Positions 48,903 to 57,867 of a stretch of DNA of 64,000 nucleotides are shown here, one piece after another (within the stretch, counting starts at the first letter, position 1; each line of letters begins with the position of its first letter). Below the pieces are notes generated by a model that saw only the letters and a program-made list of their open reading frames with translations, did no database searches and was not told where the DNA came from. The position numbers and the translations under genes were made by a program. Origin of the DNA: Actinomycetota bacterium (GTDB lineage: Bacteria; Actinomycetota; Actinomycetes; Streptosporangiales; Streptosporangiaceae); the NCBI GenBank assembly GCA_027313705.1, contig DAHVDE010000115.1, forward strand, positions 124,001 through 188,000, read 5' to 3'.

Positions 48903-49973
48903 GTGGACGTGCTGAGCGAAGATCAGCGGACGATGACGCACATGCGGTCAGAGATCCTGGCGCAGCCCGCCGCGCTCCAGGCCACGGTCGATGCCCTGCT
49001 GCCGCGAACTGGAGAGATCAGGGCGCTCGCGAAAAAGAGCCGTCAGGTGCTGTTCTTCGCCCGCGGCACTTCGGACAACGCCGCCGTCTATGGCAGCTAC
49101 CTGATCCAGACCGCAGGCGGCCGCCTCGCGAGCCTGGGGTCTCCGTCCGTGGCGACCACCTACCGCAGCCTGGTCGACCTGTCCGGTGTGCTCGCGGTCG
49201 GGCTGTCGCAGTCAGGGCGCACCGCGGAGATCATCGAGACGCTCGGCTGGGCGCGTGACTGCGGCGCCCAGGTCGTCGCGATCACCAATGCGGCCGACTC
49301 GCCGCTGACCGAGCTGGCCGACGTCGCGCTGGTGACGCAGGCGGGAGCCGAACTCGCCGTGCCGGCGACAAAGACCTTCACCTGCCAGCTTGCCGCGCTT
49401 GCCGTCCTGTCGATCGGGCTCGGTGCCGCGCTCGACGTTGCCGCGCTGCGCCGCTTGCCCGCGGCCATCGATGACCTGCTCGCGGTCGCGACCGCGCCAG
49501 GGTACGGCATCGATGCCGTCGTGGCGGAGTTGTCAGGCGTCGACGGCTTGGTGGTTTCGGCGCGCGGCCTGGCCTATTCGTCGGCGCTTGAACTCGCGCT
49601 CAAGATCAAGGAAGCCTGTTACCTGCACGCCATGGGGATCTCTTACGCCGACCTGCAGCACGGGCCTATCGCCGTGGTCGACGCGGGCACGCCGGCGATC
49701 GTGATCGCCGCAGACCGCGGGCCTGCGCTCGACGCCGCCGTCGGCCTGGCTCGCCGGGTAACAGACGCGGGCGCCAGCGCTTACGCGATCGGCGGCGGTC
49801 CCGCGCTCGCCGCGGTGAGCACGCGAGCGCTGGCCGGACCCGACCTGCCGGAATGGCTGGCTCCCATCGGCCTGATCGTGCCAGGTCAGTTGCTCACCGA
49901 GTCCTTGTCGCGGCGGCTCGGCATCGACCCTGACAATCCGCGCGGCCTCAGCAAGGTCACGCAGACAGCGTGA
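48903..49973 (+). CDS. SIS-domain glucosamine-6-phosphate deaminase/isomerase-like protein
   Basis: This 356-residue protein has two SIS domains. SDNAAVYGSYLIQ, VGLSQSGRTAEIIE and ITNAADSPL bind sugar phosphate, and LALKIKEACYLHAMGISYADLQHGP is typical of the isomerase half of GlmS. It lacks the glutaminase domain, so it is likely a NagB-II-type deaminase producing fructose-6-phosphate from glucosamine-6-phosphate. Its place after nagA agrees. The GTG at 48903 has a weak ribosome site. Confidence 0.85.
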   Translation: MDVLSEDQRTMTHMRSEILAQPAALQATVDALLPRTGEIRALAKKSRQVLFFARGTSDNAAVYGSYLIQTAGGRLASLGSPSVATTYRSLVDLSGVLAVGLSQSGRTAEIIETLGWARDCGAQVVAITNAADSPLTELADVALVTQAGAELAVPATKTFTCQLAALAVLSIGLGAALDVAALRRLPAAIDDLLAVATAPGYGIDAVVAELSGVDGLVVSARGLAYSSALELALKIKEACYLHAMGISYADLQHGPIAVVDAGTPAIVIAADRGPALDAAVGLARRVTDAGASAYAIGGGPALAAVSTRALAGPDLPEWLAPIGLIVPGQLLTESLSRRLGIDPDNPRGLSKVTQTA

Positions 49974-49974
49974 T

Positions 49975-49989
49975 AGCGCCAGGGGCGCT
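49975..49989. terminator. Short hairpin between convergent SIS and SDR genes
   Basis: AGCGCC (49975-49980) and GGCGCT (49984-49989) pair around AGG. The gap between the two convergent stops is only 15 bp and the stem fills it. Confidence 0.45.
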
Positions 49990-50750
49990 CAAGGTTCCCT
50001 GTGCACCTTGTGCTGGGCCGCCTGGGCTCGCGGCCGCAAGACCATGAGGTCGACGTTGAAGTGCGAAGGACGGGTGACGGCCCAGACGACGGCGTCGGCT
50101 ACGTCGGCTGCGGTCAGCGGCTGCGCCACTCCGGCATAGACGGCAGCCGCCTTCTCGGCATCACCGCGGTACCTGTTGAGCGCAAACTCCTCGGTCCTGA
50201 CCATGCCGGGCGCGATCTCGATCACTCGCACCGGCTCGCCGCACAACTCAAGGCGCAGCGTGCCCGCGATCGCATGGGTTCCGTGCTTGGCGGCGATGTA
50301 GCCGCCGCCACCCTCGTAGGCGGTCAGGCCAGCGGTCGACGACATGAGCACGATCGTGCCGTCGCCGCTTTCGACCACCTTCGGCAGCAGCGCCTGAACC
50401 GTGTGCAAGGTGCCGAGCACGTTCGCCTGGTACATGTCCAGCCAGTCCTCCGGCGACGACTGTGCCACAGGCTCCGCCCCTATCGCGCCTCCGGCATTGC
50501 AGACGAGCACGTCGCAGCGGGCAAGCGTGGCGGCGAAGGCGTCGACCATCGGCCGGCTCGTCACGTCAAGCTGACGGAACTCGGCTGCACCGCCGTCGGC
50601 GGCGATCTGGGCCGCGACTGCCGCCAGCCGGTCCCGGCGCCTGGCCGCGAGCACCACGTGGTACCCGCACGCCGCGAGGCCGCGTGCCGTCGCGGCACCG
50701 ATACCGCTGCTTGCCCCGGTGACAACTGCTGTCCGTTTCATGGCTGGCAT
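49989..50750 (-). CDS. Short-chain dehydrogenase/reductase
   Basis: This 253-residue Rossmann oxidoreductase has TGASSGIG (11-18), the dinucleotide motif. VCNAGGA, the catalytic Ser in MSSTAGL and Tyr-x3-Lys in YIAAKHG follow. PGMVRTEEF matches classical SDRs. It is most like the 3-hydroxy acid or serine dehydrogenase subgroup (YdfG-like). The ATG at 50750 or 50741 may be used. The substrate is unknown. Confidence 0.9.
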   Translation of the reverse strand: MPAMKRTAVVTGASSGIGAATARGLAACGYHVVLAARRRDRLAAVAAQIAADGGAAEFRQLDVTSRPMVDAFAATLARCDVLVCNAGGAIGAEPVAQSSPEDWLDMYQANVLGTLHTVQALLPKVVESGDGTIVLMSSTAGLTAYEGGGGYIAAKHGTHAIAGTLRLELCGEPVRVIEIAPGMVRTEEFALNRYRGDAEKAAAVYAGVAQPLTAADVADAVVWAVTRPSHFNVDLMVLRPRAQAAQHKVHREP

Positions 50751-50790
50751 TTTGTCACTTGGGGTTCGCCAGAGCGGAAAGCTCGTCGCT

Positions 50791-50796
50791 TACCAT
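50791..50796 (+). promoter_or_regulatory. -10 box (TACCAT) before the first HAD gene
   Basis: TACCAT is followed by 7 nt and the GTG at 50804. No ribosome-binding site is present. Confidence 0.4.
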
Positions 50797-50803
50797 CGGA
50801 TTC

Positions 50804-51481
50804 GTGGCTGAACTGGTGCGGGACCCTGAGGTGGCAACGGCGGTCCGCGGCGTGATCTTCGACTGGGGCGGCGTGATCACCGGCCCGATCATCGACACGG
50901 TGCAGGCCTGGCTGACGGCCGACGGCATCGACAGGGAAAGCTACCTCGCGGTGATGCACCCCTGGGTGCAGCATGCCTACGGCCCGCAGCAGCAAGACAC
51001 CCCGATCCACGCACTTGAGCGCGGTGAGGTGACCGATGCCGAGTTCGAGCAGGCGCTCGCCAGCTTGCTCGTCACGACTGCGGGCACCGAGGTGCCCGCG
51101 ACCGGGCTGCTCAAGCGGATGTTCGCCGCCTCGGTCATCTCGGCGCAGATGCTCGACCTGATCAGGGAACTGCGGGCGGGCGGGCTCAAGATCGGCCTGC
51201 TCTCCAATTCCTGGGGCGGCATGCAGGACGCCTATCCGCAGCGCATACTCGACGAGCTGTTCGATGCCGTGGTCATCTCTGGCCTGGTCGGCATGCGCAA
51301 GCCAGAAGAGCGGATCTTCCGCCTGGCGGCTGCGCGAATGGGGCTAGATCCCGCCGAATGCGTCTTCGTCGATGACGTGGAGGGCAACATCGAGGCCGCG
51401 CGTGCGCTCGGCTTCTGCGTCGTGCTGCACAAGGAACCTGCCGCCACCAAAGCCGAGTTGCGTGCGTTGCTAGCGCACTAG
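50804..51481 (+). CDS. HAD-superfamily hydrolase
   Basis: This 225-residue phosphatase-like protein has HAD motif I FDWGGVIT (D-x-G-G subtype), motif II LLSNSWGG, the lysine of motif III in MRKPEERIF and motif IV VFVDDVEGN. It resembles the epoxide-hydrolase-type HAD group of actinobacteria. The frame extends upstream to a TTG at 50759, but the GTG at 50804 fits the conserved start. It diverges from the SDR gene. The phosphate substrate is unknown. Confidence 0.88.
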   Translation: MAELVRDPEVATAVRGVIFDWGGVITGPIIDTVQAWLTADGIDRESYLAVMHPWVQHAYGPQQQDTPIHALERGEVTDAEFEQALASLLVTTAGTEVPATGLLKRMFAASVISAQMLDLIRELRAGGLKIGLLSNSWGGMQDAYPQRILDELFDAVVISGLVGMRKPEERIFRLAAARMGLDPAECVFVDDVEGNIEAARALGFCVVLHKEPAATKAELRALLAH

Positions 51482-51484
51482 CCT
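51479..51484 (+). promoter_or_regulatory. -10 box (TAGCCT) for leaderless vsr
   Basis: TAGCCT straddles the end of the HAD gene (stop TAG at 51479-51481) and is followed by exactly 6 nt (TGCTTT) before the ATG at 51491. Confidence 0.5.
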
Positions 51485-51490
51485 TGCTTT

Positions 51491-51949
51491 ATGTCGCCAG
51501 AGCCGGCCCTTGTCAAGCCTTATCCGCACCCGTCAAGCGCCGGCCGCTCGGCGAACATGAAGGCCAACCGCCGTACCGACACCAAGCCGGAGCTTGCTCT
51601 TCGCCGCGCCTTGCACGCGCGGGGATACCGGTACCGCAAGGACCTGAGGCTTGACCTGGCGGGCGGCATCAGGGTTCGCCCTGACATCGTCTTCACCGCC
51701 CGCCACGTCGCCGTCTTCGTCGACGGCTGCTTCTGGCACTGCTGTCCTGAGCATGGCAGCCAGCCGGCCTCGAACACCTGGTACTGGGAACCCAAGCTGC
51801 GCCGCAATGTCGAACGTGACCGTACCGCCGATGCCGCGCTTGACGAGGCGGGCTGGACCGTGGTCAGGCTCTGGGAGCACGAGTCGCTTGACGCCGCGAT
51901 CGCCAAAGTCACCGACGCCGTCAGCCGCCGCACCCTACGCGCCGGCTGA
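51491..51949 (+). CDS. vsr: Very short patch repair endonuclease
   Basis: This 152-residue endonuclease nicks DNA at T-G mismatches arising from 5-methylcytosine deamination. Family blocks are MKANRRTDTKPELALRRALHARGYRYRKD, RVRPDIVFTARHVAVFVDGCFWHCCPEH (catalytic Asp, zinc His/Cys) and WYWEPKLRRNVERDR. No DNA cytosine methyltransferase gene lies in the window, so its partner must be elsewhere or it acts alone. It has its own -10 box inside the HAD stop. Confidence 0.93.
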   Translation: MSPEPALVKPYPHPSSAGRSANMKANRRTDTKPELALRRALHARGYRYRKDLRLDLAGGIRVRPDIVFTARHVAVFVDGCFWHCCPEHGSQPASNTWYWEPKLRRNVERDRTADAALDEAGWTVVRLWEHESLDAAIAKVTDAVSRRTLRAG

Positions 51950-52068
51950 TCGGTTAGTTCTGTGGTTGCTGGTCCCTGTGTGCTGGCAGACTCTAATCGC
52001 TCCCCGCTACGGCCGGCTCGCCCGCGAGGATCTTGATCCGCTTCTGCAAGTGTGTCTTTGGGGACCTC

Positions 52069-52563
52069 ATGCGCGTGTACCTGCCGAGTACGCTGGCCGA
52101 CCTCGCTTCCGCGCTGGTGGCCGGCGAGGTGGGCCCGGCGCCTGTGCTTGGTTACGCCGTGACACCTGCCTTGCGCGAATGGTATGCGAGCGGCGACCTC
52201 GAGGAGCTTGAGTATGTCGCGATGATGCAGGCGGCGCGTGCCTCGCTGCGGATGCTGCACGCCCAGACGAAGGCGCGCAGGCGGCGGGTGGTGCTCGCGG
52301 CGGAACTTGCCAACTCAGACGTGCTGATCAGGAACGGGTTCGACAAGCCTGGCAAGGTCGAGGTCATGCTGCCCGTCCGGCTTGCCGACGTGGTGTCAGG
52401 TCACGTCGACGATGTCGAGGCGATGCCTGACATCGATGCCGCAGCGGCCGCGATCCCTGCCTCGGACGGCGGTGACGAAGACGCGAGGTTTGTCGTGGAC
52501 GGCGCCGAAGGGCACGAACTGCTCTGGTACGCCACCCAGGAACTGATGTACCTGATCGGTTAG
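52069..52563 (+). CDS. DUF6912-like conserved protein
   Basis: This 164-residue protein starts MRVYLPSTLADLASALVAGEVG and contains AYAVTPALREWYASGDLEELEYVAMMQAARASLRML. It continues with RRRVVLAAELANSDV and ends HELLWYATQELMYLIG. I recognise it as a conserved actinobacterial hypothetical protein with no known activity. GGGGA lies upstream of the ATG. It precedes the pruA gene by 68 bp. Confidence 0.8.
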   Translation: MRVYLPSTLADLASALVAGEVGPAPVLGYAVTPALREWYASGDLEELEYVAMMQAARASLRMLHAQTKARRRRVVLAAELANSDVLIRNGFDKPGKVEVMLPVRLADVVSGHVDDVEAMPDIDAAAAAIPASDGGDEDARFVVDGAEGHELLWYATQELMYLIG

Positions 52564-52631
52564 CCTGGCCAGGAGGTGCGCATAACTGTCCAACGGAGGT
52601 CAGTCAAGGCGCGGCAAGAGGAGCGAGCGAA

Positions 52632-54257
<1,626 letters not shown>

Positions 54258-54263
<6 letters not shown>

Positions 54264-54276
54264 CGGCGCGCTAGCC
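54258..54276 (+). terminator. Hairpin over the pruA stop codon
   Basis: GGCTAGC (54258-54264) and GCTAGCC (54270-54276) form a perfect 7-bp stem around GGCGC, covering the TAG stop. It precedes the HAD gene ribosome site by 10 nt and may limit read-through. Confidence 0.5.
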
Positions 54277-54311
54277 GCCGGCATCGGAGGCCATCCATCC
54301 AACGCCTGATC

Positions 54312-55004
54312 TTGTGGAATATCGACCTGACCCTCGTGGATGTAGCCAGGGTGTCTCGCGAGGCCTACGCCGAGGCATTTGCCCGGGCCACCGGGCGCAG
54401 GCTGGTGGCACTGCCGCAGCTCGCCGGGGCGACCGACTCTGAGATCTTCTTCGAGTCGCTGGCGCTGAACGAGCCGATGCCTGGCACCGGGGTACCCGAG
54501 CCAGGCGAGTTGCTTGCCAGGTACAACGGCGAGCTCGCGGCCGCGTTCGGCTCGCGGTCCAGGCTGCTCGCCGAACGCGGCCGGCTGCTGCCAGGCGCGC
54601 TTGAGGCACTGGCCGCGATCTCCAAGGTGCCCGGTGCTATCCAGACGGTCCTGACGGGAACGATCAAGCAGAACGCCCTGCACAAGCTGAGAGCGTTCGG
54701 GCTCGACCGATACGTCGACACCGACATCGGCGGATTCGGGTCTGACGTGTACCCGAAAGGCACCCAGATCCTGCGTTCGCTGGCGATGGCACAGGAGAAG
54801 TACGGAACTCCGCTAACCCAGGCGGACGTTGTGTACGTGGCCGATTCGACGCGAGATGTGGCCGCCGCTAAGGTGGCCGCCGTGCGGTGCGTGGGGGTGG
54901 CTACCGGCCGGTCGATGGCGGCCGAGCTCAGGACGGCAGGTGCCTACCCGGTACTCGAAGACCTGTCAGCCACTACCCGGGTAATAGCCGCGGTCACCAC
55001 ATGA
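54312..55004 (+). CDS. HAD-family protein lacking the motif I nucleophile
   Basis: This HAD-fold protein (230 residues from TTG 54312) has motif I as LWNIDLTLVD: the usual DxDxT is NxDxT, so the nucleophilic aspartate is Asn (codon AAT at 54318-54320). The cap region, motif II VLTGTIKQNAL, the motif III lysine YPKGTQIL and motif IV YVADSTRD remain. It may be a catalytically dead regulator or binding protein. TTG 54312 leaves a truncated strand. The best ribosome site (GGAGG 54286-54290) sits 6 nt before an in-frame ATC at 54297, suggesting an ATC start that restores QRLILWN. Confidence 0.8.
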   Translation: MWNIDLTLVDVARVSREAYAEAFARATGRRLVALPQLAGATDSEIFFESLALNEPMPGTGVPEPGELLARYNGELAAAFGSRSRLLAERGRLLPGALEALAAISKVPGAIQTVLTGTIKQNALHKLRAFGLDRYVDTDIGGFGSDVYPKGTQILRSLAMAQEKYGTPLTQADVVYVADSTRDVAAAKVAAVRCVGVATGRSMAAELRTAGAYPVLEDLSATTRVIAAVTT

Positions 55005-55055
55005 ACTGGCGGTGCCGCGAGACGCCCCGTGAGCGATTTCCAGAAGGGTTAGTCG

Positions 55056-57068
55056 ATGCCGAAGTCAGCGGCCGGACGCGGATACGGGGCGATCCTGTCG
55101 GAGCCAACCGCGCAGGCCATCGAGCGGGCCGAGATCACGGCTTACGCGCGCTGGCTGGCCAGCACGCACGGAGTGGACACCGGTGAGCGGTACCACGATC
55201 TGTGGCAGTGGTCGGTGGACAACCCCGCGATGTTCTGGGACTCGATCTGGACCTACTTCGATGTGCTCGGCGAGCGCGGTACCGGGCCGGTCATCACCGG
55301 TGACACTATGCCCGGCATCACCTGGTTCGACGGCGCGAGCCTGAACTACGCGAGGAACGCGCTTCGTACGGCGCGCGTTGACCCGCTCCGTACGGCACTT
55401 GCCTACCGGTCGGAAGCCGGCCACGCGGGGGAACTGAGCTACGGCGAACTCGACCATCAGGTCGCGATCGTGCGTGCCGCCCTGGCCGGGCTCGGCGTGA
55501 CCAGGGGTGACCGGGTCGCCGCTTACCTGCCCAACTCGCCGCAGGCGCTCATCGGGCTGCTCGCCACGGCCAGCCTGGGCGCGATCTGGACGTCGTGCTC
55601 GCCCGACTTCGGCGTTCCCGCCGTGGTCGACAGGTTCGCTCAGGTCACTCCCAAGGTCCTGATCGCCGTTGACGGCTATGTCTACAACGGCAAGACCTAC
55701 GACCGCCGCCCTGAAGTCGCCGCGATCGCCGCTGACCTGCCCGGTCTCGAGGCGATGATCACGGTGGACTACATCGGGGCAGCCGGGGAATGGCACGGCC
55801 TGCCGGTGAACGCCGTTCCCTGGGCGGCGCTCGGCCACGGCGCGGACCCCGCCGCCGTGGCCGAGTTCGATGAGGTGCCCTTTGGCCATCCGCTGTGGGT
55901 TCTTTACTCGTCGGGCACGACGGGGCTGCCCAAGCCGATTACGCACGGCCACGGCGGCATCGTGCTCGAGCACTGCAAGGCCCTCGCGCTGCACCAGGAC
56001 ATCGGGCCTGGAGACGTGTTCTTCTGGTACACGACCACCGGCTGGATGATGTGGAACTACCTGGCAGGCGCCTTGCTGGTCGGAGCGACGGCGGTCGCCT
56101 ACGACGGGAGCGCCACGTATCCGGCCGCGGACCAACTGTGGCGGCTGGCGGCACGGAGCGGTGTCACGTACTTCGGCACAGGTGCGCCCTACCTCGTCGC
56201 GAGCATGAAGGCGGAGCTGGCGCCCGCCGCCGAGTACGACCTGTCCGCGCTGCGCGGGGTAGGTTCCACCGGCTCGCCGCTGCCTCCTGAGGGATTCGAA
56301 TGGGTGTACCAGGAGGTGGCCCCCGGCGCCGGCGCCTCGTTCTCGCTCGGGTCTTTTTCCGGCGGCACGGACGTGTGCACGGGGTTCGTCGGCCCTAATC
56401 CGCTGCTGCCGGTCAGGAGCGGCATCATCGCCGGTGCTTGCCTTGGCGCCAAGGTCGAGGCGTTTAACGCGGCGGGCGAGCCGGTGACCGGCGAGGTCGG
56501 CGAACTGGTGCTGACCGTGCCCTTGCCCTCGATGCCGGTGGGCTTCTGGGGCGACGAATCTGGCGAACGCTACCTGGCCAGCTACTATGCCGACTTTCCC
56601 GGTGCATGGCGGCACGGTGACTGGATCATGTTCCTGCCTGACGGCGGCTGCGTGATCTACGGGCGTTCTGACGCCACGCTCAACCGCGGCGGCGTCCGGA
56701 TGGGGACCAGCGAGTTCTACCGCGTGGTCGAGGGCTTCGCTGAGATCACCGACAGCCTGGTCATCGACACCGGCGTACTTGGCACGCAGGGGCGGCTGAT
56801 CTTGTACCTGGTACTCGCCCCTGGCGTGCCGCTGGACGAATCGCTGACCTCGAAGATCAAGTCGGCGCTCCGCTCCGGGCTCTCGCCCCGCCACGTGCCT
56901 GACGAGATCCACCAGGTTCCCGCGGTGCCGCGCACGCTGTCGGGCAAGAAACTCGAGGTCCCGGTGCGGAGGATCCTGACGGGGACGCCGGTCGATGAGG
57001 CCGCCGACCCGAGTTCGCTCGCCAACCCGGACGCGCTCGGCTACTTCGCTCCTGGCGCCGCCTCATGA
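55056..57068 (+). CDS. Acetoacetyl-CoA synthetase
   Basis: This 670-residue acyl-adenylating ligase activates acetoacetate with ATP and CoA. It is of the ANL superfamily: LYSSGTTGLPKPITHGHGG is the ATP-binding P-loop, YTTTGWMMWNYL and GSFSGGTDVCTGFVG follow, and the C-terminal LSGKKLEVPVRRI has the catalytic Lys. Its length and the WFDGASLNYARN region match acetoacetate-CoA ligases. A AGAAGGG site precedes the ATG. The tryptophan dioxygenase gene overlaps its stop by ATGA. Confidence 0.93.
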   Translation: MPKSAAGRGYGAILSEPTAQAIERAEITAYARWLASTHGVDTGERYHDLWQWSVDNPAMFWDSIWTYFDVLGERGTGPVITGDTMPGITWFDGASLNYARNALRTARVDPLRTALAYRSEAGHAGELSYGELDHQVAIVRAALAGLGVTRGDRVAAYLPNSPQALIGLLATASLGAIWTSCSPDFGVPAVVDRFAQVTPKVLIAVDGYVYNGKTYDRRPEVAAIAADLPGLEAMITVDYIGAAGEWHGLPVNAVPWAALGHGADPAAVAEFDEVPFGHPLWVLYSSGTTGLPKPITHGHGGIVLEHCKALALHQDIGPGDVFFWYTTTGWMMWNYLAGALLVGATAVAYDGSATYPAADQLWRLAARSGVTYFGTGAPYLVASMKAELAPAAEYDLSALRGVGSTGSPLPPEGFEWVYQEVAPGAGASFSLGSFSGGTDVCTGFVGPNPLLPVRSGIIAGACLGAKVEAFNAAGEPVTGEVGELVLTVPLPSMPVGFWGDESGERYLASYYADFPGAWRHGDWIMFLPDGGCVIYGRSDATLNRGGVRMGTSEFYRVVEGFAEITDSLVIDTGVLGTQGRLILYLVLAPGVPLDESLTSKIKSALRSGLSPRHVPDEIHQVPAVPRTLSGKKLEVPVRRILTGTPVDEAADPSSLANPDALGYFAPGAAS

Positions 57069-57850
57069 GCGAGCGCAGTTTCGGCGAAGAGGGCGGCAGG
57101 CTCACCTACGGCACGTACCTGCGCTTGCCTGAACTGCTTGAGCAGCAGGTACCGCTGGTCGAACCGCCCGCGCACGACGAGTTGCTCTTCATCACCGTGC
57201 ACCAGGTGTATGAACTGTGGTTCAAGCAACTGCTGCATGAACTAGTCGCCGTGCGTGACGCGATGACGGCGGGGAGTACCTGGCTGGCCGGGCACCTGCT
57301 GCGCCGCTCGCAGGTGATCGAGCGATTGCTCATCAGTCAGGTCGACGTGCTCGAGACGATGACGCCGCAGGATTTCCTCCAGTTCAGGGCGGCGCTCGCG
57401 CCGGCCAGCGGGCTGCAGTCGGTCCAGTTCAGAGAGCTTGAGTTCTTGTCAGGGGCCAAGGACGAGCGGTTCGTGGCCAGGTTCCGCAGCCTGACCGACG
57501 ACGAGCGCTCGCGGCTTGCGCTGCGGCTCGCTGAGCCCTCGCTCTGGGATGCCTACCTTGCCCTGCTTGCCAGCCGCGGCCTCCCGGTCGGCAACGAAGC
57601 GGAAGTGACTGAGTCGCTGCTCGCCGTGGCCAGGGACCGCGCGGCGCACGATGACCTCTGGCAGCTTGCCGAGGGGTTGCTGACCCACGACGAGCTTTCC
57701 TGCCTGTGGCGGGCGCGGCATGTGCAGATGGTCGAACGCCAGATAGGAACAAAGTCAGGCACCGGCGGTTCGACCGGCGCTCCGTATTTGTACGGACGTG
57801 TGCCCTTGCGGTACTACCCGTTTCTTTGGGAACTTCGGGACAGGCTTTAA
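57065..57850 (+). CDS. kynA: Tryptophan 2,3-dioxygenase
   Basis: This 261-residue haem dioxygenase converts tryptophan to N-formylkynurenine. Signature blocks are LTYGTYLRLPELLEQQ, LFITVHQVYELWFKQLLHEL (distal pocket), LETMTPQDFLQFRAAL, SGLQSVQFRELEFLSG and CLWRARHVQMVERQIGTKSGTGGS (with the haem-ligand His). It overlaps the acetoacetyl-CoA synthetase gene by ATGA. No formamidase or kynureninase is nearby, so the pathway must finish elsewhere. Confidence 0.95.
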   Translation: MSERSFGEEGGRLTYGTYLRLPELLEQQVPLVEPPAHDELLFITVHQVYELWFKQLLHELVAVRDAMTAGSTWLAGHLLRRSQVIERLLISQVDVLETMTPQDFLQFRAALAPASGLQSVQFRELEFLSGAKDERFVARFRSLTDDERSRLALRLAEPSLWDAYLALLASRGLPVGNEAEVTESLLAVARDRAAHDDLWQLAEGLLTHDELSCLWRARHVQMVERQIGTKSGTGGSTGAPYLYGRVPLRYYPFLWELRDRL

Positions 57851-57867
57851 CCACGAAGGAGTGGACA

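Noticed and set aside
55065-56912. 615-codon reverse frame opposite the acetoacetyl-CoA synthetase gene
   Set aside because: The forward gene carries all ligase motifs; the reverse frame is a compositional shadow.
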